The notes: generated by a model not told the origin, from the letters alone. 25,900 nucleotides of DNA from Rhodobiaceae bacterium (GCA_027352645.1 DAIEIL010000032.1:1-25900); one strand, 5' to 3'. Shown: positions 14,899 to 22,964, counted from the stretch's first letter. Program-made: numbers and translations.

Positions 14899-16428
14899 TC
14901 ACTCGTATGTGGCGAGAACATAGGCGGCGATGGCGAGGCGTTCATCCTCTTTCAGATGGGCGAAAGAGGGCATGTTTGCCGGAGGCGTGGCGAGCAGCCG
15001 GGCGATGTCCTCCCGATTGTACCGGGCCAGGATGTCCTTCAGCGGGGCAGGCGGTGTGGTTCCGCCATGGCAGGCCTTGCAGCCCGCGGTGTCGAAAAGA
15101 GCCTCTCCGCGGAGCACCTCGCCGGCCTGAAGCGTTTCTCCAGGCTTATCCGGCGCCTCTTCCGCCTTCGGCTGTGGCGCGGCAAGCTCCGGCTCCGGCT
15201 CCGGCGTCGCGGGGGCGGCGGGTTCGGCGGGGGCGGGGGCCGCCGCTGCCGTCGCGCCATAGCTCACGCGGTATATCGCGCCGGCATAATCGTCCGAGAC
15301 ATAGATCGCGCCATCGGGCCCTTCGGTCGTGTCGACGGGCCGGCCGAGCACTTCCTCGTCCTTCAGGAAGCCCGTCATGAAGGGCGCGGCGGTGATCCTA
15401 CCGTCCGCCTCCCAACGCAGGGACATGATCTGGTAGCCCTGCTTCCTCGTGCGGTTCCACGAGCCGTGCAGCGTCACCAGAGCGGCATTCTGGAGGCCCG
15501 GCACGGGACCGTGGATGAACTTGATCGACAGCGGGGCCATATGCGGAGGAAAGCCATATGCGGGCGGAACCGCGCCTGTGATGCGCGGATCGGCGGTGCG
15601 GCTGAAATCGGGATCGGGCACATTGTTCCCGTAGAGGAAGGGCCAGCCATAGAACCTGCCCTGCGCGATGAGGTTCAGCTCTTCGGGCGGAAGATCGTCG
15701 CCCAGCAGGTCGCGGCCATTGTCGACGCCCCACATCCGTCCCTGCGTATCCCAGTCTAAACCGACGGTGTTGCGAAGGCCTTCGGCATAGATTTCCGCGA
15801 CCTTGTCGTCCGGGCGGAAGCGCAGGATGGCGGCGCGTCGATTGTCCTTTTCGATGCAAACATTGCAGGACGATCCGACGCTCACATACATCCAGCCGTC
15901 CGGCCCCATGCGTAGCGTGCGCGACCAATGGTTTCCGTCGGCCGGGAGGCCGGTGATGATGCGCTCGACGGCGCCGGTGAGCATGCCGGTCGCTTCGTCG
16001 AAGGGAACGCGCAGGATCGCGTCGGTCTCGGCGACATAGAGGTAGTCCCCGTGAATTTCGATGCCGTGCGGACGGTTGAGGCCGGTGAGCAGCGCGCGGA
16101 TCGCGCCACCGCGACCCGTCTTTTTCGTGTCGCGTCCGATCAGCGCTATCTCGCCCTTGCGCGGGATCGAGACCAGGAGATCGCCGCCGCTCGTCCAGCG
16201 CATGATGCGCGGCTGTCCGAGGCCGACCGCATAGCGGTTTATCTGGAAGCCGTCCGGCAGATGCAGTCTTTCCTGCAGCGTTCTGTCAGGCGCCGCGTCC
16301 GTTCCCCAGTTGAGGACGTCATTGGGCATCGGCGCATTGATGGTCCAGGCCGAGGGCCAGAGCTGATATGCGGCGGCGGCCGGAAGCCCGATCAGGACGA
16401 GAAGGCTGAAGAAGACTTTTCGCAGCAT
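14899..16428 (-). CDS. Exported sorbosone-dehydrogenase-like beta-propeller fused to cytochrome c
   Basis: The 509-residue protein starts with a signal peptide (MLRKVFFSLLVLIGLPAAAA). Residues about 50-385 form a six-bladed propeller of the soluble PQQ glucose/sorbosone dehydrogenase family: LPDGFQI, RPHGIEIHGDYLYVAE, GPDGWMYVSVGS, ELNLIAQGRFYGWPF, TLHGSWNRT and GPDGAIYVSDD. A low-complexity Ala/Pro/Glu linker (~388-430) leads to a class I cytochrome c domain with CKACH at 450-454 and probable axial Met486 in NMPSF. It likely oxidises a sugar or alcohol in the periplasm and hands electrons to the respiratory chain through its own haem. ATG 16428 has AGGGAG seven bases upstream; the frame extends to 16533 but the signal peptide begins at 16428. 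It follows the hydrolase gene by 43 bases, probably one transcript. Substrate unknown. Confidence 0.87.
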   Translation of the reverse strand: MLRKVFFSLLVLIGLPAAAAYQLWPSAWTINAPMPNDVLNWGTDAAPDRTLQERLHLPDGFQINRYAVGLGQPRIMRWTSGGDLLVSIPRKGEIALIGRDTKKTGRGGAIRALLTGLNRPHGIEIHGDYLYVAETDAILRVPFDEATGMLTGAVERIITGLPADGNHWSRTLRMGPDGWMYVSVGSSCNVCIEKDNRRAAILRFRPDDKVAEIYAEGLRNTVGLDWDTQGRMWGVDNGRDLLGDDLPPEELNLIAQGRFYGWPFLYGNNVPDPDFSRTADPRITGAVPPAYGFPPHMAPLSIKFIHGPVPGLQNAALVTLHGSWNRTRKQGYQIMSLRWEADGRITAAPFMTGFLKDEEVLGRPVDTTEGPDGAIYVSDDYAGAIYRVSYGATAAAAPAPAEPAAPATPEPEPELAAPQPKAEEAPDKPGETLQAGEVLRGEALFDTAGCKACHGGTTPPAPLKDILARYNREDIARLLATPPANMPSFAHLKEDERLAIAAYVLATYE

Positions 16429-16471
16429 CCGGTGCTCCCTGTCTCCATGCGCTTCGCGGGAAGGCGCGGGA

Positions 16472-17488
16472 CTATTTCCGTTCCGGCGAGGCTTCTTTGC
16501 CTGTGCCCGCCGTCTTGCCGACCGCCGCACCATCTTGCTGCGCGGCGAGGAAGTCGAGGATAAGGCCGCTTACCAGAGGCACACGCGAATATTCGATACT
16601 GTGCCCAAGGCCGGGATAGGAGTGGAGCTGGGCGCGGGGCATCAGCGTCATCAGCTTTTGCGAGGCGGCGAAGGGCACTGTTTCGTCAGCCTCGCCCCAG
16701 ATGACGAGGACAGGCCGTTCCGACCGCCCGGCTTCGGCATAGGCGGCATCCGCGCTGTCGAGCGGGTAGTGGCGGATGGTTGAAACCAGCGCTTCGCCAT
16801 AACCGCGATAGTCCATCTGACGATCGAAATCGGCAAGGAAGCGGATGGGATCGGGCGCGGCTTTGGCTTCCTCGGCGGCGATGCTGTGGAAAATCCGCAG
16901 GCCGAACATGCGCGCGACCCATTCCCCGATGACCGGGCGGGCAAGAATGCTTTCCTTGAGCTTTGGCGAAATGCCAAGCCCCGCGGGTGCGATGAGCGTC
17001 AGCGAGCGGACACGCTCCGGATGACGGGCGGCAAAGATGACGGCGGCGGCGCCACCCATCGAATAGCCGACGAAATGGGCGGGCGCCGTAAGGCCGAGCT
17101 TGTCCGTCAGGTTGAGGATCAGCCGGTCCGTAAGGTTGGCGTCATAGTCGATGGCGGGCCGGTCCGAGAGCCCGCGGCCGTAATTGTCGAAGGCAAGGAC
17201 GCGGTAGCCCGCATCCGTCAGCGGCTTCACATAGTCGTCGAAAACGAAGGATGGCAGCGAAAAGCCGTGGATGAGCACCACGAGCGGGCCGTTTGCCGGC
17301 CCTTCGAGCCGGTAATGCACCGTGCCGTCCGGGAGTTCGATGAAGGCATGGGCAATGCCCTGCTGCTGGAGGAGGGCGCGCGAGGCGGCATCCAGCGCGG
17401 GCCTGGCGCGCCCCGCAGCCCAATAGAATACCAGCAGGATCAGGAGGACCGCGGCCACAGCCGCGGCCACGCCTTTGAGGATCGCCAT
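16472..17488 (-). CDS. Membrane-anchored alpha/beta hydrolase
   Basis: The 338-residue protein has an N-terminal hydrophobic anchor (residues 5-24, GVAAAVAAVLLILLVFYW) and an alpha/beta hydrolase domain. The oxyanion loop is LIHGFS at 72-77, nucleophile Ser143 is in GYSMGG, the acid is Asp268 in WGEADETVP and the base is His296 in GLGHSIEY. It probably sits on the periplasmic side and cleaves an ester or lactone. A GGAG element lies about ten bases before the ATG at 17488. The next gene downstream encodes the exported dehydrogenase-cytochrome, so a lactonase acting on the dehydrogenase product is an attractive but unproven idea. The C-terminus (AAVGKTAGTGKEASPERK) is polar and probably disordered. 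Confidence 0.87.
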   Translation of the reverse strand: MAILKGVAAAVAAVLLILLVFYWAAGRARPALDAASRALLQQQGIAHAFIELPDGTVHYRLEGPANGPLVVLIHGFSLPSFVFDDYVKPLTDAGYRVLAFDNYGRGLSDRPAIDYDANLTDRLILNLTDKLGLTAPAHFVGYSMGGAAAVIFAARHPERVRSLTLIAPAGLGISPKLKESILARPVIGEWVARMFGLRIFHSIAAEEAKAAPDPIRFLADFDRQMDYRGYGEALVSTIRHYPLDSADAAYAEAGRSERPVLVIWGEADETVPFAASQKLMTLMPRAQLHSYPGLGHSIEYSRVPLVSGLILDFLAAQQDGAAVGKTAGTGKEASPERK

Positions 17489-17690
17489 TCTTTGTCGTCT
17501 CCGCCTCCGCCGCGACGCAGCGGACGGCTGGGCATTCTAGAGAGTCCCGCCTGTTGCCACAAATGCGGACAGGTCTTGTTCGTCTTCGGGTCTTGCGGGG
17601 GCGGGCGAGTGCAGGCTTGATGCTCGCCAGCAAATAAGGAATGCGCTGGCGACTGCAACCGGCGCCCGAATCGAAAACAGGAAGGACACT

Positions 17691-18494
17691 ATGACTAACG
17701 CATTCAAGGACAAGGTGCTCGCGGGCAAGGTCGTCTTCGTCGCTGGCGCCTCGAGCGGCATCAATCTCGGCATCGCGCAGCATTTCGCGCGGGCTGGCGC
17801 CAAGGTCGCCATCATAAGCCGCAGCCATGACAAGATCACGGCAGCGGCAAAGACCATCACCGACGAAGGCTTTGAGGCGATCGGCATGGCCGCCGATGTG
17901 CGCGATTTCGACTCCGTCGACGCGGCGCTGAAGGCCACGCATGACAAGTTCGGCAAGATCGACGTCGTGATTTCGGGCGCGGCGGGCAATTTCGTCGCTC
18001 CGGCGCTCGGCATGTCGTCCAACGGCTTCAAGACCGTCGTCGACATCGACCTCATCGGCACGTTCCATGTGCTGCGCGCGTCGTTCCAGTATCTGAACCG
18101 TCCGGGCGCCTCGCTCATCTCAATCACCGCGCCGCAGGCGATCAACCCCTCCATGTTCCAGGCTCATGTGTGTGCCGCCAAGGCGGGCATCAACATGCTG
18201 ACGAAGTGCCTCGCCATGGAGTGGGGCCCGGCTGGCGTTCGCGTCAATGCGATCTCGCCCGGACCGATCGCCGACACGGAAGGAATGGCCCGTCTCGCGC
18301 CGACGCCGGAAGCCGAAGCGCATGTGAAGGCGCGCCTCGCGCTTCGCGACTACGGCACCAAGACTGACGTTGCGGACATGGCGCTTTTCCTGTCGACCGA
18401 CAATGCCAAATACATCACCGGCACGATCATCGACGTCGATGGCGGAACGAAGCTCGGCGATGCGGGCGCGAACGCGCTGGCCGCGTTCAGCTGA
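17691..18494 (+). CDS. SDR oxidoreductase of the 2,4-dienoyl-CoA reductase type
   Basis: The 267-residue short-chain dehydrogenase has a nucleotide-binding loop AGASSGINLGIA at 18-29, a variant of TGxxxGIG, and ISGAAGNF at 94-101 in place of the usual NNAG. Ser144 and Lys164 are present, but the Tyr expected four residues before the Lys is Val160. Loss of this Tyr, plus NP.MFQAH...AK and the EWGPAGVRVNAISPGPI block, is characteristic of 2,4-dienoyl-CoA reductases (DECR), which use NADPH to reduce dienoyl-CoA in breakdown of unsaturated fatty acids. A good AGGAAGGA ribosome binding site lies six bases upstream of ATG 17691. The next gene encodes an enoyl-CoA hydratase/isomerase, which supports this role. 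Other SDR activities cannot be excluded. Confidence 0.85.
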   Translation: MTNAFKDKVLAGKVVFVAGASSGINLGIAQHFARAGAKVAIISRSHDKITAAAKTITDEGFEAIGMAADVRDFDSVDAALKATHDKFGKIDVVISGAAGNFVAPALGMSSNGFKTVVDIDLIGTFHVLRASFQYLNRPGASLISITAPQAINPSMFQAHVCAAKAGINMLTKCLAMEWGPAGVRVNAISPGPIADTEGMARLAPTPEAEAHVKARLALRDYGTKTDVADMALFLSTDNAKYITGTIIDVDGGTKLGDAGANALAAFS

Positions 18495-18544
18495 TCGCCT
18501 GATCCGGTCCCGGTCGGCGCCCTTGCGTGGCTCTTGCCCTACGA

Positions 18545-18574
18545 TTTTATGAGGCTAGGCTTGCTCTCATAAAA
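18545..18574. promoter_or_regulatory. 9-bp dyad upstream of the enoyl-CoA hydratase gene
   Basis: TTTTATGAG (18545-18553) and CTCATAAAA (18566-18574) are exact inverted copies with a 12-base spacer. The centre-to-centre distance is 21 bases, i.e. two helical turns, suiting a dimeric repressor. The site ends six bases before the ribosome binding site of the gene at 18593. It might instead be a stem-loop ending the SDR transcript, with the A tract on the 3' side making that less likely. Confidence 0.45.
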
Positions 18575-18592
18575 ATAACGGGGAGGAAAACC

Positions 18593-19414
18593 ATGTATGC
18601 AAGGGCGCCGATACCCACATCCGAATTCGAATGTCTGCGCTACGAGGTTCGCGATCATGTCGCGGTGATCACGATCAATCGGCCTGAGCGTCGCAATGCG
18701 CTCAACCGCCGGGCTTACGACGAAGTCGAATGTGCCTTCCGCGCGGCAGCTGCCGATGGGCAGGTGCGTTGCGTCGTCATCACCGGCGTCGATCCCGCCT
18801 TCTGCTCGGGCGAGGATGTGAAGGAGATGATGACGGGCGAGCAGCACGATGCAAGCGTGGCGAGCCTCACCCGCATCAGGCCGGAGCCGACGCCCGCCGC
18901 TGTCGCCGCGCTCGAATGCGACCGGCCGGTGATCGCCGCGATCAACGGGTCGGCGGTCGGCTGGGGCATGGAGCTTTCGCTTTTTGCCGATATACGCATT
19001 GCGTCCGAGCAGGCGAAATTCGGCGAGCTGTTCATCAAGCGCGGACTTATCTCCGATATAGGCGGACTGTGGCGTCTGCCGGCCATTGTCGGCCCCGCCA
19101 AGGCGGCGGAACTTCTCTTCACCGGCGATATCATCGACGCGCAGGAAGCCTTGCGCATCGGCCTTGTCACCGAGGTCACGCCGCATGCGCAACTGATGGA
19201 GCGGGCCATGGCGATGGCGGGCCGCATCGCGGTCAATCCGCCGCTCGCGCTTCGCTACATGAAGGAAGGCTTGCGGCGTACCGCGTATGGCGATCTGCGC
19301 GAAATCGGAAGCTGGGTCAGCGGCACGCTGGGCCGCCTCTTCCAGACCGAGGATCATCGCGAGGGCGTCGCGAGCTTCATCGAAAAGCGGGCGCCGGTTT
19401 TCAAGGGACGTTGA
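18593..19414 (+). CDS. Enoyl-CoA hydratase/isomerase family protein
   Basis: The 273-residue crotonase-fold protein shows the family core VAVITINRPERRNALN at 23-38, an oxyanion-hole segment CSGEDVKEM at 71-79, and NGSAVGWGMELSLFADIRIAS at 118 on. The first catalytic Glu position is Glu145 in FGELFIKRG. Where hydratases carry a second Glu there is Asp155 in ISDIGG; Asp at this position is seen in dienoyl-CoA and PaaG-like isomerases. An isomerase role on unsaturated acyl-CoA is therefore as likely as hydration, and fits the preceding 2,4-dienoyl-CoA-reductase-like SDR. ATG 18593 has GGGAGG (18581-18586) six bases upstream; the frame extends to 18527 without support. The stop is followed eight bases later by the next gene start, so they are co-transcribed. 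Confidence 0.9.
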   Translation: MYARAPIPTSEFECLRYEVRDHVAVITINRPERRNALNRRAYDEVECAFRAAAADGQVRCVVITGVDPAFCSGEDVKEMMTGEQHDASVASLTRIRPEPTPAAVAALECDRPVIAAINGSAVGWGMELSLFADIRIASEQAKFGELFIKRGLISDIGGLWRLPAIVGPAKAAELLFTGDIIDAQEALRIGLVTEVTPHAQLMERAMAMAGRIAVNPPLALRYMKEGLRRTAYGDLREIGSWVSGTLGRLFQTEDHREGVASFIEKRAPVFKGR

Positions 19415-19421
19415 GGAAAGT

Positions 19422-19778
19422 ATGGCTCTGTTCTTCGATCAGGAATGGTTCGACACGAAGCTCAAGGCGAAGGGCAGGACGCGGGAGGATGTTGCCGCCG
19501 CGCTCCGGCTTTCCCGCGAGGAAGTGGACGAGGTCTTCAAGGATCAGCGGGAACTTTCGCCCAATCATGTGACGATGCTGGCGCGGCTTCTGGAGGAGCC
19601 CGTCACCGAAGTCGTGTCACGTGCCGGGATCGCTACGCCGACGCCAGCGCCAAAATCGCCAGGCGACGGCGCGGCGGTTCTGGCGAAGCTCGAAGAAATG
19701 GAACAGCGTCTCATCCGCATGGAGAGAGCGATTGCGGATCTGCAATCGCTCATCCTTGCAACGCGTCCGCTCGGCTGA
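19422..19778 (+). CDS. Helix-turn-helix protein with C-terminal coiled coil
   Basis: The 118-residue protein has a Cro/C1-like helix-turn-helix in its first 65 residues (FDTKLKAKGRTREDVAAALRL, then SREEVDEVFKD and PNHVTMLARLLE), a Pro/Ala-rich linker around 70-82, and a heptad-like coiled coil at about 86-112 (LAKLEEMEQRLIRMERAIADL). It could be a DNA-binding dimer or a protein-interaction module. GAGGA lies just before ATG 19422 and overlaps the hydratase stop region, so it belongs to the same transcript as the enoyl-CoA hydratase gene. It may regulate that cluster through the dyad at 18545-18574, which is only a guess. Confidence 0.75.
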   Translation: MALFFDQEWFDTKLKAKGRTREDVAAALRLSREEVDEVFKDQRELSPNHVTMLARLLEEPVTEVVSRAGIATPTPAPKSPGDGAAVLAKLEEMEQRLIRMERAIADLQSLILATRPLG

Positions 19779-19788
19779 CCTCAGACGC

Positions 19789-20112
19789 TCAGAATTTTCG
19801 ATCTACCATCCGCAGACGGAGAGTTTCGGCAAGAAGGTCGGGCAGCATATCCGCCGTGATATAGGCGCTGGTTGCGCGCTGCCGCTTGCGGTCCTTGCGC
19901 AGGGGTGAGCGGGCCCAGGGGAAGCTCTGATCGACATATTGCGCGAGGAATGCAGCGACCGGGCGAAAGCTCTGCGGCGCACGCGTGTCGGACATGGATG
20001 CGCGCAAGGGTGCAGGCTGGGCCTCGACGCCCTGCAGCGCCTGCGCGCGCGGCGATCCGTTCCTTCCGGTGGAAGGCGTTTGCGCCGATGTGCCGATACG
20101 CCTGATTTCCAT
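19789..20112 (-). CDS. Small conserved-looking protein of unknown function
   Basis: Three overlapping minus-strand frames are open here. I prefer the one ending at 19789 because its product reads like a protein: a disordered, Ser/Pro/Gln-rich first half and a second half with PVAAFLAQYVDQSFPW, a basic RKDRKRQRATSAY and an amphipathic LLAETLRLRMVDRKF. The rivals are Cys- or Arg-rich shadows. ATG 20112 gives 107 residues; the frame reaches GTG 20220. The ribosome binding site is weak. It converges with the helix-turn-helix gene (10-base gap). Many alphaproteobacteria carry short proteins of this general kind, with no known function. Confidence 0.5.
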   Translation of the reverse strand: MEIRRIGTSAQTPSTGRNGSPRAQALQGVEAQPAPLRASMSDTRAPQSFRPVAAFLAQYVDQSFPWARSPLRKDRKRQRATSAYITADMLPDLLAETLRLRMVDRKF

Positions 20113-20335
20113 GTCTTCGTCTGTTCCGCTCGCATGTCTCCTGCTGTGAAAGGGAGCAAGAAACCTGCCACAACGTGCCGCGGTTCCATTAACCACGCTT
20201 GTTAAAACTTTAGTCGCCACGTCGCTTGGTGGAATCTTAAGACCTCACGCCGAAACTGCAACCTGCTCAACGGATCGCCCAGAAGGGCGCGATGGCAACG
20301 GAACGCCGGATCATTCGAGCAGGTGAGGCCAAGAC

Positions 20336-22048
20336 GTGGATAGTGATACCTTCAGGCCCGGTCTTAAGCCGGAAAACGCGCCGACGCGACGGTCGACCGA
20401 TGTCGTCAGCGCCGTTGGCGACGTCGCCTATCGCTGGTCCCTCAGGGACGACCTGATCGAGTGGGGCGAGGGCGTCGAGCCGCTGCTCGGCGTGGCCAAT
20501 CCCGAATGCGTCGAGACAGGCCGCGCCTTTGGTGCCCGGTCGGTGTCCCAAAAAGGGGCAAGCCGTTATGAGACGGTGATGTATTCGCGCGAAAGCGACG
20601 ACGGCGCCGGCGTGCGCTACGAAATCGAATATCAGCTTATGGACGATTACGTCGGCTTGCGCTGGGTCGAAGACCGTGGCCGGTGGTTCGGCGATGCCGA
20701 TGGCAAACCGGAGGTCGCGGTGGGCGTTCTGCGCGCTATCGACCAGCGCCGCGTGCGCGACGACCAGCTCGTTCGTCTGTCGACCTTCGACGAACTCACC
20801 GGGCTTCTCAATCGCGTCCGCCTGAAAGGCGAGCTCTCCGACGTCGTGACGCAGGCGCGGACGTCCGGTGCGTTTCTGCTGCTCGCCGTCGACAATCTCG
20901 CGCGGATAAATGATTCCTACGGCTTCGATGTCGGCGATGAAGTCATCGTCGGCGTCGCCGAGCGTCTGGTCGGTCTTTCACGCAAGGCAGACGCGCTGGG
21001 CCGCTATTCCGGCAACAAGTTCGGCGTTGTGCTCAGGAATTGCAGCCAGGATCGGCTTGCCGCCATTGCCGAGCGATTGCTCGCCTCCGTGCGCGACCAG
21101 GTGATCAGGACATCGCGCGGACCTGTCGCGATCACCATGTCCGCAGGCTGCGTTTCGCTGCCCTTCCACGCGCAGACGGTCGAAGCGGCGCTTGCCCATG
21201 CGGAAGAAGCGCTTATGTCCGCCAAGCAGATGCATCGCGACAGCTATGTGATCTACGCGCCCTCGCGCGAGCGCGAGAAGACGCGCCAGCGCAATATCGA
21301 CATTGCGGATGAGCTGATATCCGCGCTGAACGACCGCCGCATTTGTCTCGCTTATCAGCCCATCTTCTCATCGCAGTCGGGTGAGGCGGAATTCTATGAA
21401 TGCCTGATCCGTCTCGTGCGAGAGGACGGCAATATCATCGCGGCTGGCAATTTCGTGCCTATCGCGGAAAAGCTCGGCCTTATCGGGCTCCTCGACTATC
21501 GCGTCATGGAACTGGCGATGGATACGCTGCGCGCGCGGCCCGACGTGAAGCTCGCGCTCAACGTGTCGGGCCGGACGACGAGCGATCGCATGTGGCTTGA
21601 CGCGCTCGTTGCGCAGCTACGCACCGACCGCAGCCTCGCGACACGCCTCTGCGTCGAGATCACAGAAACGGTGGCCATTCATGACATCGCGGAAACGGCC
21701 GGCTTCGTTTCGCGCCTTCGCGATCTCGGTTGCCAGATTGCCATCGACGATTTCGGCGCGGGCTATACGTCGTTCCGCAATCTGCGCGCCCTCGATGTCG
21801 ATCTCGTGAAGATCGACGGCTCTTTCGTGCAGAACCTTCTCGAGAACCGGGATAATCAGTTCTTCGTGAAGACTCTGGTCGAGCTTGCGCATAATTTCAA
21901 TCTGCCCACCGTCGCCGAGTGGGTCAGCAATGCGGATGAAGTCTCGATGCTGCGCGATCTCGGCGTCGAATATCTGCAGGGCTTCTATCTGGGCGAGCCG
22001 CTGCTCGCGCTGCCGGAAGAGACGGCGCGATCCACCGCGCGCGCCTGA
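20336..22048 (+). CDS. GGDEF/EAL protein with degenerate GGDEF, probable c-di-GMP phosphodiesterase
   Basis: The 570-residue cytoplasmic protein has an N-terminal PAS-like region (about 25-140), a GGDEF domain (about 145-310) and an EAL domain (about 322-560). The GGDEF motif is SGNKF (225-229), lacking the Asp/Glu needed for cyclase activity, but an I-site-like RKAD (216-219) stands the normal five residues upstream. The EAL motif is ECL (355-357) with the metal Glu kept; Asn409, the ETE around 441-445, Asp471-Asp472, Lys492 in VKIDGSF, Glu528 in AEW and Gln548 in LQGF are all present. Hydrolysis of c-di-GMP is therefore likely, with the GGDEF half as a GTP or c-di-GMP sensor. The start is GTG 20336 with AGGTGAGG upstream. 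The 223-base gap before it has a TTAAC/GTTAA dyad (20189-20205) but no clear promoter. It converges with phaR. Confidence 0.9.
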   Translation: MDSDTFRPGLKPENAPTRRSTDVVSAVGDVAYRWSLRDDLIEWGEGVEPLLGVANPECVETGRAFGARSVSQKGASRYETVMYSRESDDGAGVRYEIEYQLMDDYVGLRWVEDRGRWFGDADGKPEVAVGVLRAIDQRRVRDDQLVRLSTFDELTGLLNRVRLKGELSDVVTQARTSGAFLLLAVDNLARINDSYGFDVGDEVIVGVAERLVGLSRKADALGRYSGNKFGVVLRNCSQDRLAAIAERLLASVRDQVIRTSRGPVAITMSAGCVSLPFHAQTVEAALAHAEEALMSAKQMHRDSYVIYAPSREREKTRQRNIDIADELISALNDRRICLAYQPIFSSQSGEAEFYECLIRLVREDGNIIAAGNFVPIAEKLGLIGLLDYRVMELAMDTLRARPDVKLALNVSGRTTSDRMWLDALVAQLRTDRSLATRLCVEITETVAIHDIAETAGFVSRLRDLGCQIAIDDFGAGYTSFRNLRALDVDLVKIDGSFVQNLLENRDNQFFVKTLVELAHNFNLPTVAEWVSNADEVSMLRDLGVEYLQGFYLGEPLLALPEETARSTARA

Positions 22049-22075
22049 TCCGCTTTTCGGGCCCGGCGTCGAAGC

Positions 22076-22699
22076 CTACTTCTTGACGAGGGATTCGAGC
22101 TGTGTCTGCATGGCGGACATCTGCCGCTTCAGTTCCTCGATCTCGCGCTCTCTCGCATTCGGCTCCGCTTCGCTTCCGGCAGGCTCGACGGCGGGTTCTT
22201 CGCCTTCCGGGCGCGGAGATTTCGTGCGCGGCGAGAAGGGCGAGAACATGCGCATGGCGCTGTCGAACATGGCAAAGTTCTGGCGGATCTGATCTTCGAA
22301 CTGACCGAGGCGCGGACCGCCGGTGAAGGCGCTGGCGATCTTCGAGCGCATCTTCTCCTGCTCGCGCGAGAAGGCGTCCATGCTGAGTTCGAGATAGGAA
22401 GGAATGAATCCCTGAAGGCTGTCGCCGTAGAAGCGGATGATCTGGCGCAGGAACTTTATGGGCAGGAGGTTCTGGCCGCTCTTGCCTTCTTCTTCGAAAA
22501 TAATCTGGGCGAGAACGGAGCGCGTGATGTCTTCGTTCGTCTTCGCATCATGCACGACGAAATCCTGACCCTTCTTCACCATCTCGCAGAGATGATCGAG
22601 GGTCACGTAGCTCGACGTCGCGCTGTTGTAGAGACGCCGGTTCGCATATTTCTTGATGACAATGATGTCACCTTCCGTGGAGGCGGTTTTTTTTGCCAC
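22076..22699 (-). CDS. phaR: Polyhydroxyalkanoate synthesis repressor PhaR
   Basis: The 207-residue protein has the PhaR DNA-binding domain at residues 12-75 (IVIKKYANRRLYNSATSSYV, then MVKKGQDFVVHDAKT and EDITRSVLAQII), a PHB-binding/accumulation region (about 80-140, FLRQIIRFYGDSLQGFIPSYLE), an acidic Pro/Glu-rich spacer and a C-terminal coiled coil (about 183-206). PhaR senses PHA granules: it leaves DNA to bind nascent polymer, releasing phasin and other PHA genes. The start is GTG 22699, with GGAGAG about nine bases upstream. Codons 3-5 contain a run of eight A. The gene is divergent from phaA-phaB, and candidate operators lie at 22833-22865. No PHA synthase or phasin gene is in the window. 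Confidence 0.95.
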   Translation of the reverse strand: MAKKTASTEGDIIVIKKYANRRLYNSATSSYVTLDHLCEMVKKGQDFVVHDAKTNEDITRSVLAQIIFEEEGKSGQNLLPIKFLRQIIRFYGDSLQGFIPSYLELSMDAFSREQEKMRSKIASAFTGGPRLGQFEDQIRQNFAMFDSAMRMFSPFSPRTKSPRPEGEEPAVEPAGSEAEPNAREREIEELKRQMSAMQTQLESLVKK

Positions 22700-22832
22700 G
22701 GTTTGTGTCTCTCCACTGATAGCAGCTCGCGCCGAGCGTGAGCCGCGCGATCGAGAACATCATGCTGCCGCCGTTTTCGGCGGTGGTGCTCCCGGTCCCC
22801 CTATTATTAGGGTTCATTCTGACGCGGTATTG

Positions 22833-22865
22833 TTGCAACGCGCAAGTCCCCACGTTGCATTGCAC
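22833..22865. promoter_or_regulatory. Candidate PhaR operators between phaR and phaA
   Basis: Two TTGC...GCA dyads are present: TTGC-AACGC-GCAA at 22833-22845 and TTGC-ATT-GCAC at 22855-22865, with starts 22 bases apart. Described PhaR sites are TGC-n-GCA dyads such as CTGC-N3/4-GCAG. They sit 100-130 bases before phaA in the 265-base divergent region (22700-22964), which otherwise holds a CCGCCG-TTTT-CGGCGG hairpin (22768-22783) and CCCTA-TTAT-TAGGG. Confidence 0.45.
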
Positions 22866-22964
22866 AGAAATCCGTTTACCGGGCCCCCCTGCTCGGGCAT
22901 TCTTCGCAAATCTCCCGCAAGGCTCCGTGTTGTGTAGCCGGGGCCGAAACCTCTGAGGAACGCC

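Noticed and set aside
20189..20205. TTAAC...GTTAA pair, considered as a CtrA site upstream of the GGDEF/EAL gene
   Set aside because: The TTAA elements are nine bases apart; CtrA sites need seven, so the consensus is not met.
22692..22740. Run of eight A in phaR codons 3-5 as a programmed slippage site
   Set aside because: No downstream pseudoknot or alternative-frame product is evident; a Lys-Lys start with A-rich codons explains it.
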